Assembly: GCA_039028895.1 (NCBI GenBank) | Contig: JBCCHF010000041.1 | Coordinates: forward strand, 1 to 60,170 | From: JAHDCJ01 sp039028895 | GTDB lineage: Bacteria > Bacteroidota > Bacteroidia > Chitinophagales > Saprospiraceae | Length of the DNA: 60,170 bases | Reading direction: 5' to 3' | In this document: one piece after another, positions 17,169 to 26,007 of the stretch | How positions within the stretch are numbered: position 1 is the first letter of the stretch | How the letters are laid out: the number at the start of each line of letters is the position of its first letter | The notes under the pieces: model-generated | Database searches by the model: none | Seen by the model: only the letters and a program-made list of their open reading frames with translations | Told to the model about the DNA's origin: nothing | Translations under genes and position numbers: made by a program

Positions 17169-18617
17169 CTATAAAGTTTTGAGGTATTCAATAACAGCGG
17201 TCCTGTCTGCCTGAGAAAGGTGGTCGCCAAATGTATGTCCAGAATTACTGTACCCCGGAAGGGTTGTATCATAAGTCAGAATATCTGTTTGTCCGGTTTC
17301 AACCGAATAATTCCAACCTACTTTGGTATGGTCATAATCTGAAGTATCAAAGCTACGTCGCCAGAAGACAGGTCGTTGGGAGCTGTTCAGCAGATCTTCA
17401 ATTGTCGGCACAGATCCGTTATGAAGATAAGGAGCAGTTGCCCAAACACCATCCAGAGGAGGTGCAATATAACCATTGCCGACTTCGAGCAATCCGGAGA
17501 TTTCACCATCGGTGGCAAACCAGCTTGAATTATACCAGTCAACAAAACGATTTGAAGAAAAATTGGTGGTGGTTAAAAAGGAATCTGTACCTATGACTTC
17601 CAGATCCACCAGCAAGTTGGGATAGGTTTCTTCTGCGCCATAGGTTCCATGACATTTCGAGCAGTTCAACTCAAATAAAGCTTTTCCTTCTTCTGCGAGG
17701 GCAACATCTACAGGGCCATCATAGGTCGGTGGTTCAATTGAACGGATAAAAGCCAGTACATCTGCAAACCTGTTGTCTATTGCTCTTGCTTCAGTCGTAT
17801 CTGAAAGTGTCAAAAGGCTGGAGGCCATTAGGAATTTTGCGAAGTCGCCCCTACCCACTCCTGCATAAAACATAGCATTTTTCTTTTTAAGCAACCACCA
17901 GGCGGGAACATCGGTAGGCGCCATTTCGCTGGTAGGTGGCACAGGTATAAGCGGTGTATCACTCCAAGCGAGATCTACCGGATCGCGATGAGAGGCCAAT
18001 ACAGCACCAAGCATATCTGCGGTGTTAACCCCTCTGACCTCGGTTTGCAAGTGAGGCCCAACCGCTAAAAGGGCCTGTCGGAATGGGGTATAAGCATCCC
18101 ATTCCTGTGAAGGGTTGCCATGGAACAAGGTCACTGCTGCATCTATCGCGGGGACAAGTGAACTAGCATCTCCCGTAAAGTCGGCCAAGGAATTACCAAG
18201 TCCCAAAATGTATTGCCCATTAATCTTCTGAGCATGGCACTGCATACAATTGGCGGATACCACTTTGGCACCATTAGCGTGGTTCACAGCGGTATAATCG
18301 TGCGGAATAGTTGCGTTATCACCAGTTCGCTCCAACAGGTTTTCATTATCGTCTCCGAAAACCGTTTTAAATACCAGGTACGGAATACCACTTGATACAT
18401 AGTCACCATTGACGAGATAATCCCTGCCGGCAGCAGGATCACCTTCTCTTTGCTGTGAGGCCTCAATATGTGTTGTGCCAAAGGGTAATACCGGGCCAGG
18501 AGGGGGATCTGGAGGTGGAGGTGGTGGCTCCACTACAGGTTCTTTCGTACAAGCATTTGCCAATAGCATAATGATGGCACCAACAACCAGGAACGAGAAA
18601 AAGGGAGACAATCGCAT
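17169..18617 (-). CDS. Di-heme c-type cytochrome lipoprotein (peroxidase/RoxA-like)
   Basis: A 482-residue exported lipoprotein (lipobox LANAC, C23). ATG 18617 is chosen over a TTG six bases upstream. A proline-rich linker (about 27-44) follows the anchor. Two heme-binding motifs are present, CMQCH (124-128) and CSKCH (319-323). The segment APYLHNGSVPTIEDLL after the second heme is typical of di-heme cytochrome c peroxidases and RoxA-like proteins. It may reduce peroxide or transfer electrons in the periplasm; a rubber-oxygenase-type activity cannot be inferred from this alone. It is first in a compact string with the phosphoesterase and GNAT genes. Confidence 0.85.
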   Translation of the reverse strand: MRLSPFFSFLVVGAIIMLLANACTKEPVVEPPPPPPDPPPGPVLPFGTTHIEASQQREGDPAAGRDYLVNGDYVSSGIPYLVFKTVFGDDNENLLERTGDNATIPHDYTAVNHANGAKVVSANCMQCHAQKINGQYILGLGNSLADFTGDASSLVPAIDAAVTLFHGNPSQEWDAYTPFRQALLAVGPHLQTEVRGVNTADMLGAVLASHRDPVDLAWSDTPLIPVPPTSEMAPTDVPAWWLLKKKNAMFYAGVGRGDFAKFLMASSLLTLSDTTEARAIDNRFADVLAFIRSIEPPTYDGPVDVALAEEGKALFELNCSKCHGTYGAEETYPNLLVDLEVIGTDSFLTTTNFSSNRFVDWYNSSWFATDGEISGLLEVGNGYIAPPLDGVWATAPYLHNGSVPTIEDLLNSSQRPVFWRRSFDTSDYDHTKVGWNYSVETGQTDILTYDTTLPGYSNSGHTFGDHLSQADRTAVIEYLKTL

Positions 18618-18745
18618 TTTCAAGGTATTAAGTGATCAGGTTGCACTGTAATTTAATAGAAATCAATGATAATAGACGTTGTGGTTTTGTTAATATTAAC
18701 TTTTATGGTTGCAGTTTGACAACGAAAAAATATGAAGGATAGAAA

Positions 18746-18777
18746 AAGGCAGAACCTCCTTCATGAAGCTCTGCCTT
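18746..18777 (-). terminator. Intrinsic terminator of the first M19-like gene
   Basis: AAGGCAGA (18746-18753) pairs with TCTGCCTT (18770-18777), with an inner CTTCATGAAG palindrome. On the minus strand a CTTTTTCT U-tract follows, just after the stop at 18805. Confidence 0.75.
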
Positions 18778-18804
18778 CCTTTCTTTTATGTCTTGTGATA
18801 CCTG

Positions 18805-20415
18805 TTATTCGTCAGATCCCGGTGTGCGTGCAAGTGCATCGTCTGGAAGATTCTTTTCTACAAACTCCATTGCATTAGAACTGAAAATCTTGGTTACGAT
18901 TTCCTGTGGTGTATAATTATACATCAGTCGTCTGACATCCTGTGCGGAATAGAGGTCAAAAACCGGCCCGGGGTTGTCGAGAAACTTGAGCATATCATAC
19001 ATTAGATCAGGAACATCCTCAGCAGTTGCGTACATAGGAAATGGTGGGATAATATTATCGAAGTTAGTACCGATAGAAATCATGTCCCATGCAAAACGGT
19101 TTTGTGTTGTTTCCACTACTTTAAGGATATTAGCCATGATAGCCTGCAGGTAGATCTGTCGTTGTTGGGCTGAGCCAGGAACAGTGTTAGCGATGGCCAC
19201 GTCTACCTGGTTGCCACAAAGCAGGTTTTTATCCAGGGAAATGCCAATAATTCCTTCAGACTCATAAATATTCATGATATCCTGACGGGAAAGATTGATT
19301 GTCCAATGGTTGAGGTAACTGTCCCTGTTTTTGATCTCGTCATCTCTTTTCCTGTAAAGTGGGTCGTCCCAACTCAGGCCGCTAATGCCTACATGACTGG
19401 CAACGATAGGGATACGATCACCGACTTTTCTGAAATCGCGCACATATGCATAAAACTGCTTACGCGCTTCAACACTCATCTGAGTAACATCAATCAGGAC
19501 TCTGCGACCATTGGAATTAGAAAGTGTACTACTAATAACGGCTTGTCCAAGATTAGTAAATCCTTTGTTGATATGTGATGCACTTCCAAATAATTTCTCC
19601 TGGTCTTTGTTTAGGGAACGGGCTGAACCACAAATACCATTCGGGAAGTTTGACGCCAACTTGATAAACAATACCGGGTGAGCCATGTACTCCATCGTAT
19701 TCTCAATCAGAGGTAGTGACCCTTTCAGTCGTAGAATATTATTAAGTACCAGGTTGTGATAGTCTTCTTTTTCTGTCAATCCATTTTCGATAAAAATGGA
19801 ATTCCCCAACGTATGGCCACCAGTGATGGTAAGAACCACGCCAAGTTGGGAAGGATCATTAATCGTTTCTCTAAGCTTGTCTTTGTTACTGACAATGGAG
19901 AATCCATAATTCTCGCCAAAAATATTGTGACTGACAAAGGCTTGCCCTTTCAGATAATTATAAAAACCGATAAAATCGGAGAAATAATCAATATCCTGAA
20001 CATAGGCAATCGCATCAACTGCCACCATCCCTGAAAGGCACGATAATGTCCCTTTCAACTGAGAAGGCTTGATATATCCTGACTTGAGATAAGGCTTTTC
20101 ATAAGGTTCATAGCTGAGGCAGGTAAAAGGTGCTTTCGCTTTTACCATAGACTCAAAGTTGGCCTGAGACTGTTTAGCCATATCGGCGTAGGCATCTACG
20201 AAATCACGACCGAAGTTGAAACTGCAATCGTGCTCGATATGTTCCCAAACGCTGACTTTTGTAGTATGACGTGAGGTGAAGGCTTTTGTCGCTCCGTAGT
20301 TATGGAGATCGACAAACGGGATAAGGTCCTGGCTTTGGCCGCTAAGTGGGAGTAGGAGGATAAAAGCAAGAAAACTTATCCCTTTCGTTAAACGAAAGAG
20401 GAAAGTAAATCTCAT
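18805..20415 (-). CDS. Peptidase M19 (membrane dipeptidase)-like exported protein, copy A
   Basis: A 536-residue exported protein; the signal peptide ends SGQSQ (about 29). The fold pattern of family M19 is recognisable: VDLHNYG near the start (35-41), LTITGGHTLG (196-204), LIDVTQMS (307-314), IVASHVGISG (337-346), GIIGISLD (388-395) and SIGTNFDN (447-454). Compared with true M19 enzymes, the first HxD is H38-N-Y40, the bridging Glu is T198, the next metal His is Q312, and DFDG is NFDN. Only H38 and H341 remain. It is therefore probably not a normal zinc dipeptidase and may have a binding or altered catalytic role. Two close paralogs lie upstream. Confidence 0.75.
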   Translation of the reverse strand: MRFTFLFRLTKGISFLAFILLLPLSGQSQDLIPFVDLHNYGATKAFTSRHTTKVSVWEHIEHDCSFNFGRDFVDAYADMAKQSQANFESMVKAKAPFTCLSYEPYEKPYLKSGYIKPSQLKGTLSCLSGMVAVDAIAYVQDIDYFSDFIGFYNYLKGQAFVSHNIFGENYGFSIVSNKDKLRETINDPSQLGVVLTITGGHTLGNSIFIENGLTEKEDYHNLVLNNILRLKGSLPLIENTMEYMAHPVLFIKLASNFPNGICGSARSLNKDQEKLFGSASHINKGFTNLGQAVISSTLSNSNGRRVLIDVTQMSVEARKQFYAYVRDFRKVGDRIPIVASHVGISGLSWDDPLYRKRDDEIKNRDSYLNHWTINLSRQDIMNIYESEGIIGISLDKNLLCGNQVDVAIANTVPGSAQQRQIYLQAIMANILKVVETTQNRFAWDMISIGTNFDNIIPPFPMYATAEDVPDLMYDMLKFLDNPGPVFDLYSAQDVRRLMYNYTPQEIVTKIFSSNAMEFVEKNLPDDALARTPGSDE

Positions 20416-20867
20416 GATTGTTGGCGTTTATTTTAGGTTTTTAGTAGTTTCTATTTACCTGGTTCAAAAATTATCCAAGGTTCCTTTCCCAAAGTGTGTA
20501 GGTTATTTTCTGTCGCTCCCCGAAAGGCCCGACTGTTTTTTAAAAATATAAATTATTTGCCATAATTACTATGCCAAAAGAACTTTAGCGCGAATTATCT
20601 TATTTTTTTCCAGTATTCTCAATGAATCACACTAAAAGTCAGGGACTGTATGATGCTTTCAAAAGAAAGTATTCAAAATTACCTTAGTCTATATTTATTT
20701 ATATACAGTAATGTGACAACCTAAACAAACTACGTGCCACCCTTGAACAACTTAGCAAAAGAGGTGTAAAAATTGGTAATCAAGGTTTAAGACATTCATT
20801 TTTTATCCATAAAATGAATTTCTTCTCTTGTAAATAACAGATTTTCTGGCTTATAAATTAAAAAGAC
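20416..20867. other. 452-bp interval with a possible coding remnant
   Basis: No intact gene. On the plus strand, 20712-20837 stays open without ATG and reads LNKLRATLEQLSKRGVKIG, which looks like real coding sequence, perhaps the tail of a recombinase or transposase. The match is too short to name. The remainder is AT-rich and probably includes the promoter of the minus-strand gene ending at 18805. No terminator-like hairpin is obvious. Confidence 0.35.
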
Positions 20868-22469
20868 CTAATCCTGGTTGCTTTTTGCGAACGTATATTC
20901 AGGGAGATTTCGTTCTACAAAACGGATAGCATTTGTACTAAACACCTTTGAAACCAAGGCATCCGGCGAAATTCCGAACATCAGTCTTTTTACCTCGTGC
21001 TCTGAAAACACATCGTAAATATCTTCCGGGTTATTAAGGAAATCAACGATGTCTTCCATCAGATCTGGCATTTCTTCTGTATTGGAATACATGGGAACTG
21101 GTGACATCATATTATCAAAGTCTGATCCCAGGGCGATAATATCCCATGCAAAACGGTTATCAATTGATTTTACTACAGTAAAAACATTGGCCAGAATTGA
21201 TTTGAGATAGGCCTTTCGGAATTGTGAAGATCCGGGAATAATATCCTTGATTTCATCTTTTACCAGGTCACCACACATCAGCGATTGGTTCATCGTGATG
21301 CCGATAATTCCTTCTGATTCATAAATGGCCAGAATATCCTCCCTTGACAGGTTGACGGAATTGTGATTGAGATAAGTCTTTATTTTCTTCTGTTTCCTGT
21401 CTGGGTTGGCGTAGAAACTGTCATCCCAACTCATGCCGCTAATGCCAACATGGCTTGCCACAATAGGAATATTATCGCCATTTTTCCTTGACTCTATTAC
21501 AAAATCATAATACTGCTGCCTTGACAAAAGGCTCATTTGTGAAACATCAACCAAAATTCGCCGACCAGCATCCTTTGATAATAATTGATGTAAAATGGTG
21601 CTTCCCAATTTCGAGAATCCTTTGTTGATATGGGTTTGTCTGGAAAAATGTTCGACCTGTTCGTCTGACCAGGATTGGGCAGAACCACAAAATCCATTTT
21701 CAAAATAGCTGGCTGGTGAAATAAAAAGCACCGGGTGAGCCATATACTCATCAGTATTTTCATACAATGGTATGGCCCCTTTCAAGCGCCTGATGTTATT
21801 CATCACCAGGTTAACATATTCAATATCTTCTGTCAGGTAATTGTCGATATACAATGAGTGACCCAGGGTATGGCCCCCAGAGATCGTTAAAATAACTCCC
21901 AATTCCTGCGGGTTATTCATAACAGATTTCAGCTTTTCCTTACTATCAATTATGGAGAATGAATAGGTCTTTCCGTAATATTGATATTCCGATTTTGATT
22001 GTTCTTTCAGGAAGGTGTAAAACTTGATAAAATCGGCAAAATAGTCGATATCCTGCACGAATGCGATAGCATCGAAAGTCAATACCCCTGTCAGACAAGA
22101 GAGGGTGCCTTTGAGTTCGTCACGACCCATGTAAGCAGGCTTTAAAAACGGCTTTTCCAGGGGTTCAAAACTAACACAGGTGAATGGCGACCCTGCATCT
22201 ATCATTGACCTGAAATCAGCTTGAGATTCCTTAGCCATTTCGTTAAAGGCATCTACAATCGTTTTCTGAAAGTTATAACTGCAATCATGTTCGATATGAT
22301 CCCACACGGATTGGCTTGACGAATGGCGTGAACCAAACGACTTGCTGGCTCCAAAATTGTGAATATCCACAATTTGGGCCTGGCGTTGAGCAAACAGTGT
22401 TGAGAAAGAGACTGCAAAGATTATGACAAGAAGAGGGATGTGGAAAATGAAGGATTTCCTCGTTTTCAT
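20868..22469 (-). CDS. Peptidase M19 (membrane dipeptidase)-like exported protein, copy B
   Basis: A 533-residue paralog of the gene at 18805 with a signal peptide ending LFAQ (about 28). The same landmarks appear: IVDIHNFG, LTISGGHTLG, LVDVSQMS, IVASHVGISG, GIIGITMN and LGSDFDNM. The first motif keeps His but has Phe for the metal Asp; the bridging Glu is Ser; the following His is Gln. This copy retains the Asp of GSDFDN, unlike copies A and C. Conserved cysteines (DCSYN, FTCVSFEP, SCLTG, FCGSA, MCGD) are shared with copy A and suggest disulfides. Its own promoter is probably in the 220 bp before it. Confidence 0.75.
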   Translation of the reverse strand: MKTRKSFIFHIPLLVIIFAVSFSTLFAQRQAQIVDIHNFGASKSFGSRHSSSQSVWDHIEHDCSYNFQKTIVDAFNEMAKESQADFRSMIDAGSPFTCVSFEPLEKPFLKPAYMGRDELKGTLSCLTGVLTFDAIAFVQDIDYFADFIKFYTFLKEQSKSEYQYYGKTYSFSIIDSKEKLKSVMNNPQELGVILTISGGHTLGHSLYIDNYLTEDIEYVNLVMNNIRRLKGAIPLYENTDEYMAHPVLFISPASYFENGFCGSAQSWSDEQVEHFSRQTHINKGFSKLGSTILHQLLSKDAGRRILVDVSQMSLLSRQQYYDFVIESRKNGDNIPIVASHVGISGMSWDDSFYANPDRKQKKIKTYLNHNSVNLSREDILAIYESEGIIGITMNQSLMCGDLVKDEIKDIIPGSSQFRKAYLKSILANVFTVVKSIDNRFAWDIIALGSDFDNMMSPVPMYSNTEEMPDLMEDIVDFLNNPEDIYDVFSEHEVKRLMFGISPDALVSKVFSTNAIRFVERNLPEYTFAKSNQD

Positions 22470-22691
22470 ATCTTTGGGTTTAAGCTTGTAAGTTGTTTTT
22501 TTCAGATTCAGGCTTTCCTGAAATCAAAAAATCTCTTATAAAAGTAAAAAATACTTTTGAAATTCCCCAAAGCAAACGTTATGTATAAAAGCCGCTGAGT
22601 GGCCTTGTTTACTGGACTTTCATTAACTTTCCAATGCCTGCCAAATACATCAATCCATTTCAAAAAGCTCAGATTCTATTCCTTATGGATG

Positions 22692-24320
22692 TTACTCTGA
22701 AATAATAAGATCAGTAAACTGGAAAGTTTTTCCGTCAAACAATCCAAGGTCAGAAAGTTTTAATCTTGGGATTACCAGTAAGGCCATGAATGAGAGAGTC
22801 ATAAACGGTGCGCTCAGATTGCTGCCTAATGATTTTGCAAAACGGTCAATCTCGCTATATTTCTGTGCGACTGCATAACCGTCTTCATTAGTCATTATTC
22901 CGGCAATTGGTAATGGAAGTACCATTGCTTTTGAGGCGTCTAATGCGCAAATACCTCCCCTGCTTTTGATGATCAAATTAACGGCCCTTGTCAACGATTC
23001 ATCATCTACTCCTACTGCGATAATATTATGGGAATCATGTCCTACACACGAAGCAATTGCCCCTGATTTAAGACCAAAATTCTTGATAAAAGCCATAGAT
23101 GGTAGCTTATCACTATACCTGTTAACTACTGTCATTTTAAGGATGTCACGTTCTGGATTTGAAATCAGAAAGCCTTCCTTTTCAGTCGCTTTTTCAATAA
23201 GCTCATTGGTGATTAATTCCCCGTCAAGTGCTTCTATTACTCTAATACTTTTGCCATTGGCTAAAACTTCGAAATCAGCCATTTCTTTTGGGGAGGTGTT
23301 GAAATTGTTAAGTATTTCAACTTCAACTGGCTGGATAAAGGATTTACCATTTTCAGCCACCAATTTTCCGTCAACGAAAGTTTTTTCAGGAATAAATTGT
23401 TCAAGGTCTGAAACGATGATAAAGTCGGCAGGATCGCCTTCACGAAGCAAGCCAATATCAAGGTTATAATGCAATACCGGATTGACACATGCAGCCCTCA
23501 AGACTTTAAACAGATCAATACCTTTTGCAATGGCTCTGACCACAAGTTGATTAATATGACCTTCGATCAGGTCATCAGGATGTTTATCATCAGAACAGAA
23601 CATCATTTCCAAATAATGGACATTCATCAAATCAATAAGCGCTTCAAAGTTTTTGGCTGCAGATCCTTCTCTAACCAATATTTTCATGCCCAATTCCAGC
23701 TTTTCTCTGGCTTCCTCGTAAGTAAAACATTCGTGGTCGGTTGATATGCCATGACTTGCATATAGCTTTGCATCTTCGCCGCGCAAGCCTGGTGCATGAC
23801 CGTCAACCGGTTTCCCATGCTTCCTGGCAATTGCTAATTTTTCCATGACAATCGGATCATTAAAAAGCACACCAGGGTAATTCATCATTTCGGCCAGGTA
23901 TCTGACCTGCTCCTCTGCGAGCAGTGCGTCGATATCAGCAGCATTGATAGTCGCACCTGCCGTCTCGAAACTGGTAGCAGGTACACAGGAAGGGGCACCA
24001 AAATTAAATTTGAAAGGAACCTGGTTGCCATTTTCAATCATGTAGCGGACGCCTTTAACCCCAAGTACATTCCCAATCTCGTGAGGGTCTGAAACCGTAC
24101 CAACGGTGCCATGTACAACTGCCAGTCTAGCAAATTCTGAAGGCACCAACATCGAACTTTCGATATGGACATGGGCATCAACAAACCCAGGCATTATGAA
24201 GCTTGTTTCGGTAACATCAGCCTCCTTGACAGAGACTATCCTCCCATTTTCAATGAGAACCTCTCCTTTGAAAATTTTTTGATTGAAAATATCAACGATC
24301 TGACCACGAAGGGTTTTCAT
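22692..24320 (-). CDS. ade: Adenine deaminase
   Basis: A 542-residue cytoplasmic amidohydrolase that converts adenine to hypoxanthine and ammonia in purine salvage. The metal-binding start PGFVDAHVHIESSM (near residue 45) is the signature of the Ade group. It is supported by VSDPHEIGNVLG, DGHAPGL, GISTDHEC, MFCSDDKHPDDL and the C-terminal SCVGHDSHNIIAVG. Length matches the family (about 540-590). It stands between M19-like copies B and C on the same strand with more than 70 bp on each side, so co-transcription is possible but not obvious. No guanine riboswitch was recognised upstream. Confidence 0.96.
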   Translation of the reverse strand: MKTLRGQIVDIFNQKIFKGEVLIENGRIVSVKEADVTETSFIMPGFVDAHVHIESSMLVPSEFARLAVVHGTVGTVSDPHEIGNVLGVKGVRYMIENGNQVPFKFNFGAPSCVPATSFETAGATINAADIDALLAEEQVRYLAEMMNYPGVLFNDPIVMEKLAIARKHGKPVDGHAPGLRGEDAKLYASHGISTDHECFTYEEAREKLELGMKILVREGSAAKNFEALIDLMNVHYLEMMFCSDDKHPDDLIEGHINQLVVRAIAKGIDLFKVLRAACVNPVLHYNLDIGLLREGDPADFIIVSDLEQFIPEKTFVDGKLVAENGKSFIQPVEVEILNNFNTSPKEMADFEVLANGKSIRVIEALDGELITNELIEKATEKEGFLISNPERDILKMTVVNRYSDKLPSMAFIKNFGLKSGAIASCVGHDSHNIIAVGVDDESLTRAVNLIIKSRGGICALDASKAMVLPLPIAGIMTNEDGYAVAQKYSEIDRFAKSLGSNLSAPFMTLSFMALLVIPRLKLSDLGLFDGKTFQFTDLIISE

Positions 24321-24390
24321 ACAGACTTTCTTTTCAGGATTTTGCGAAAATTGATCGCTTTAATATAGCCTGAAAAAAGAAAGAATTCAA

Positions 24391-26007
24391 TTAATCGTCG
24401 ATCGGTAAATTTTTTGTAGCCAACCTGGTATCCGGCAAGTGCTTATGGAAAAAAGCCAGGGCGTTATCGCTGAACAATTTGTTCACAATTTCCTCTGGTG
24501 TATACCTAAACATCAGTCGACGTACTTCTTCCTCGCTGAAAAGCGTGAAAATATCTTCAGGCTCTTCCAGGAATTCGTAAATATCATACTTCAATTGGAG
24601 GAGTTCGGTAGCATCGCTATACATTCTGATGGCTGGCGCAAAATTGTCGAAATTCGACCCAATGGTAACTATGTCCCATGCTTCTCTTCGATTTACTGTA
24701 TTGACAACTGTTAAAATGTTTGCCAATATGGCCTTAAGGTAAGTTTTACGTTCCTGTGCAGAACCCAAAATAACCCTTGAGAGCTCTCTTTCTACTCTTC
24801 CGCCAAAGAGATAGGTACCATCGAGCGTAATCCCGATCATGCCTTTTGATTCGAATATCCTGTGAATTTCTTCAGTGGCTAGGTTTGTAGACCAGTTATT
24901 CAGCCATGAGTTTTTATTCTTGTTTTTGTGATCAGGGTCATAGTACCTGGTCTTGGACCAACTTTGTCCACTGATACCTACGTGGGAGGCGATAATAGGG
25001 ATATTCAGGCCCTGATTGCGTTTGGTATCGAGTAGATCATAATAATCACGACGGGCCAGGGCGCTCATTCCGGAAATATCGATCAGGACTCTCCGACCTA
25101 CACGATCATTCAGTAATTCGTTGGCAATATCAAAACCTAATTGGGTCATACCCATATCGAAGGTCGAATTTTTGTGGGTTTTAACGAGTCCGCTGAACCC
25201 TTGACGATAGCCATCCGGAGGTAGAACAGATCCACATAACGCATTATCAAAATAACTGGCCAGGGAGATACTGAAAACCGGTACTAGAAGAAATTCGTCA
25301 GTGTTTTCGAGGATTGGCTTAACACCTTTGATCCGGTGTACATTCTCGATCAGCATTGCCTTGAAATCCGGTGACTTATGCAAACCGTTTTCCAGGTAAA
25401 CAGAATTACTGAGCACATGTCCTCCGCTAATATTCAGGATGACTCCCAATTCATCAGGGTTTTTGTATAGCTCATCAAGAGTCTGTTTACTATCCACAAT
25501 TTTAAACGAATAGTCTTTCCCCAGGCGTCTATAGGGCTCTTCAGACCGTTGTTGAAGGAAGAAATAGAAGTTGGCAAATTCTTCAAAATAATTGCAATCC
25601 TGCCGGAAAGTTGCCTGATCGTCAGGCATGATACCAGTCAGACAGGCAAAAGCACTTTTGTAGTCGCTTTTCTTGGCATCTATTTCAAAAAACGGCTTCT
25701 CATAAGAGGTGAAAAAGGTATTTGAAATCGAGACATTTCCTTCCACCTGAGTTTGGAAGTCGGCTTGGGTTTGGCGCGGAATATTACCGTAAACCTGGAT
25801 TATTTCCCTTGGCACATCTGCCTGACAATCATTCTCTACCTGGTCCCAAACAGAAATGTTTGAGGTATGTCGAGAATGATAAGCCTTTAACGCTCCAAAG
25901 TTGTTAAAGTCAATTATGACCTTTTGAGAAATGACTTCACCACTAGTAATGACCAATGCCAATGCCACTAGCATCAACAATCGTAGATTTTTGATTTCCA
26001 TGAACAT
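24391..26007 (-). CDS. Peptidase M19 (membrane dipeptidase)-like exported protein, copy C
   Basis: A 538-residue, most diverged paralog. The signal peptide ends VISQ (about 28); a second ATG at 26001 would also work. Landmarks: IIDFNNFGAL (31-40), LNISGGHVLS, LIDISGMS, IIASHVGISG, GMIGITLD and IGSNFDNF. Even the first histidine is lost (N35), the bridging Glu is Ser, the third ligand is Gly and the last is Asn, so only the SHVG histidine remains. A metal-dependent dipeptidase activity is very unlikely. It is separated from copies A and B by ade, which lies downstream of it on the same strand. Confidence 0.72.
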   Translation of the reverse strand: MFMEIKNLRLLMLVALALVITSGEVISQKVIIDFNNFGALKAYHSRHTSNISVWDQVENDCQADVPREIIQVYGNIPRQTQADFQTQVEGNVSISNTFFTSYEKPFFEIDAKKSDYKSAFACLTGIMPDDQATFRQDCNYFEEFANFYFFLQQRSEEPYRRLGKDYSFKIVDSKQTLDELYKNPDELGVILNISGGHVLSNSVYLENGLHKSPDFKAMLIENVHRIKGVKPILENTDEFLLVPVFSISLASYFDNALCGSVLPPDGYRQGFSGLVKTHKNSTFDMGMTQLGFDIANELLNDRVGRRVLIDISGMSALARRDYYDLLDTKRNQGLNIPIIASHVGISGQSWSKTRYYDPDHKNKNKNSWLNNWSTNLATEEIHRIFESKGMIGITLDGTYLFGGRVERELSRVILGSAQERKTYLKAILANILTVVNTVNRREAWDIVTIGSNFDNFAPAIRMYSDATELLQLKYDIYEFLEEPEDIFTLFSEEEVRRLMFRYTPEEIVNKLFSDNALAFFHKHLPDTRLATKNLPIDD

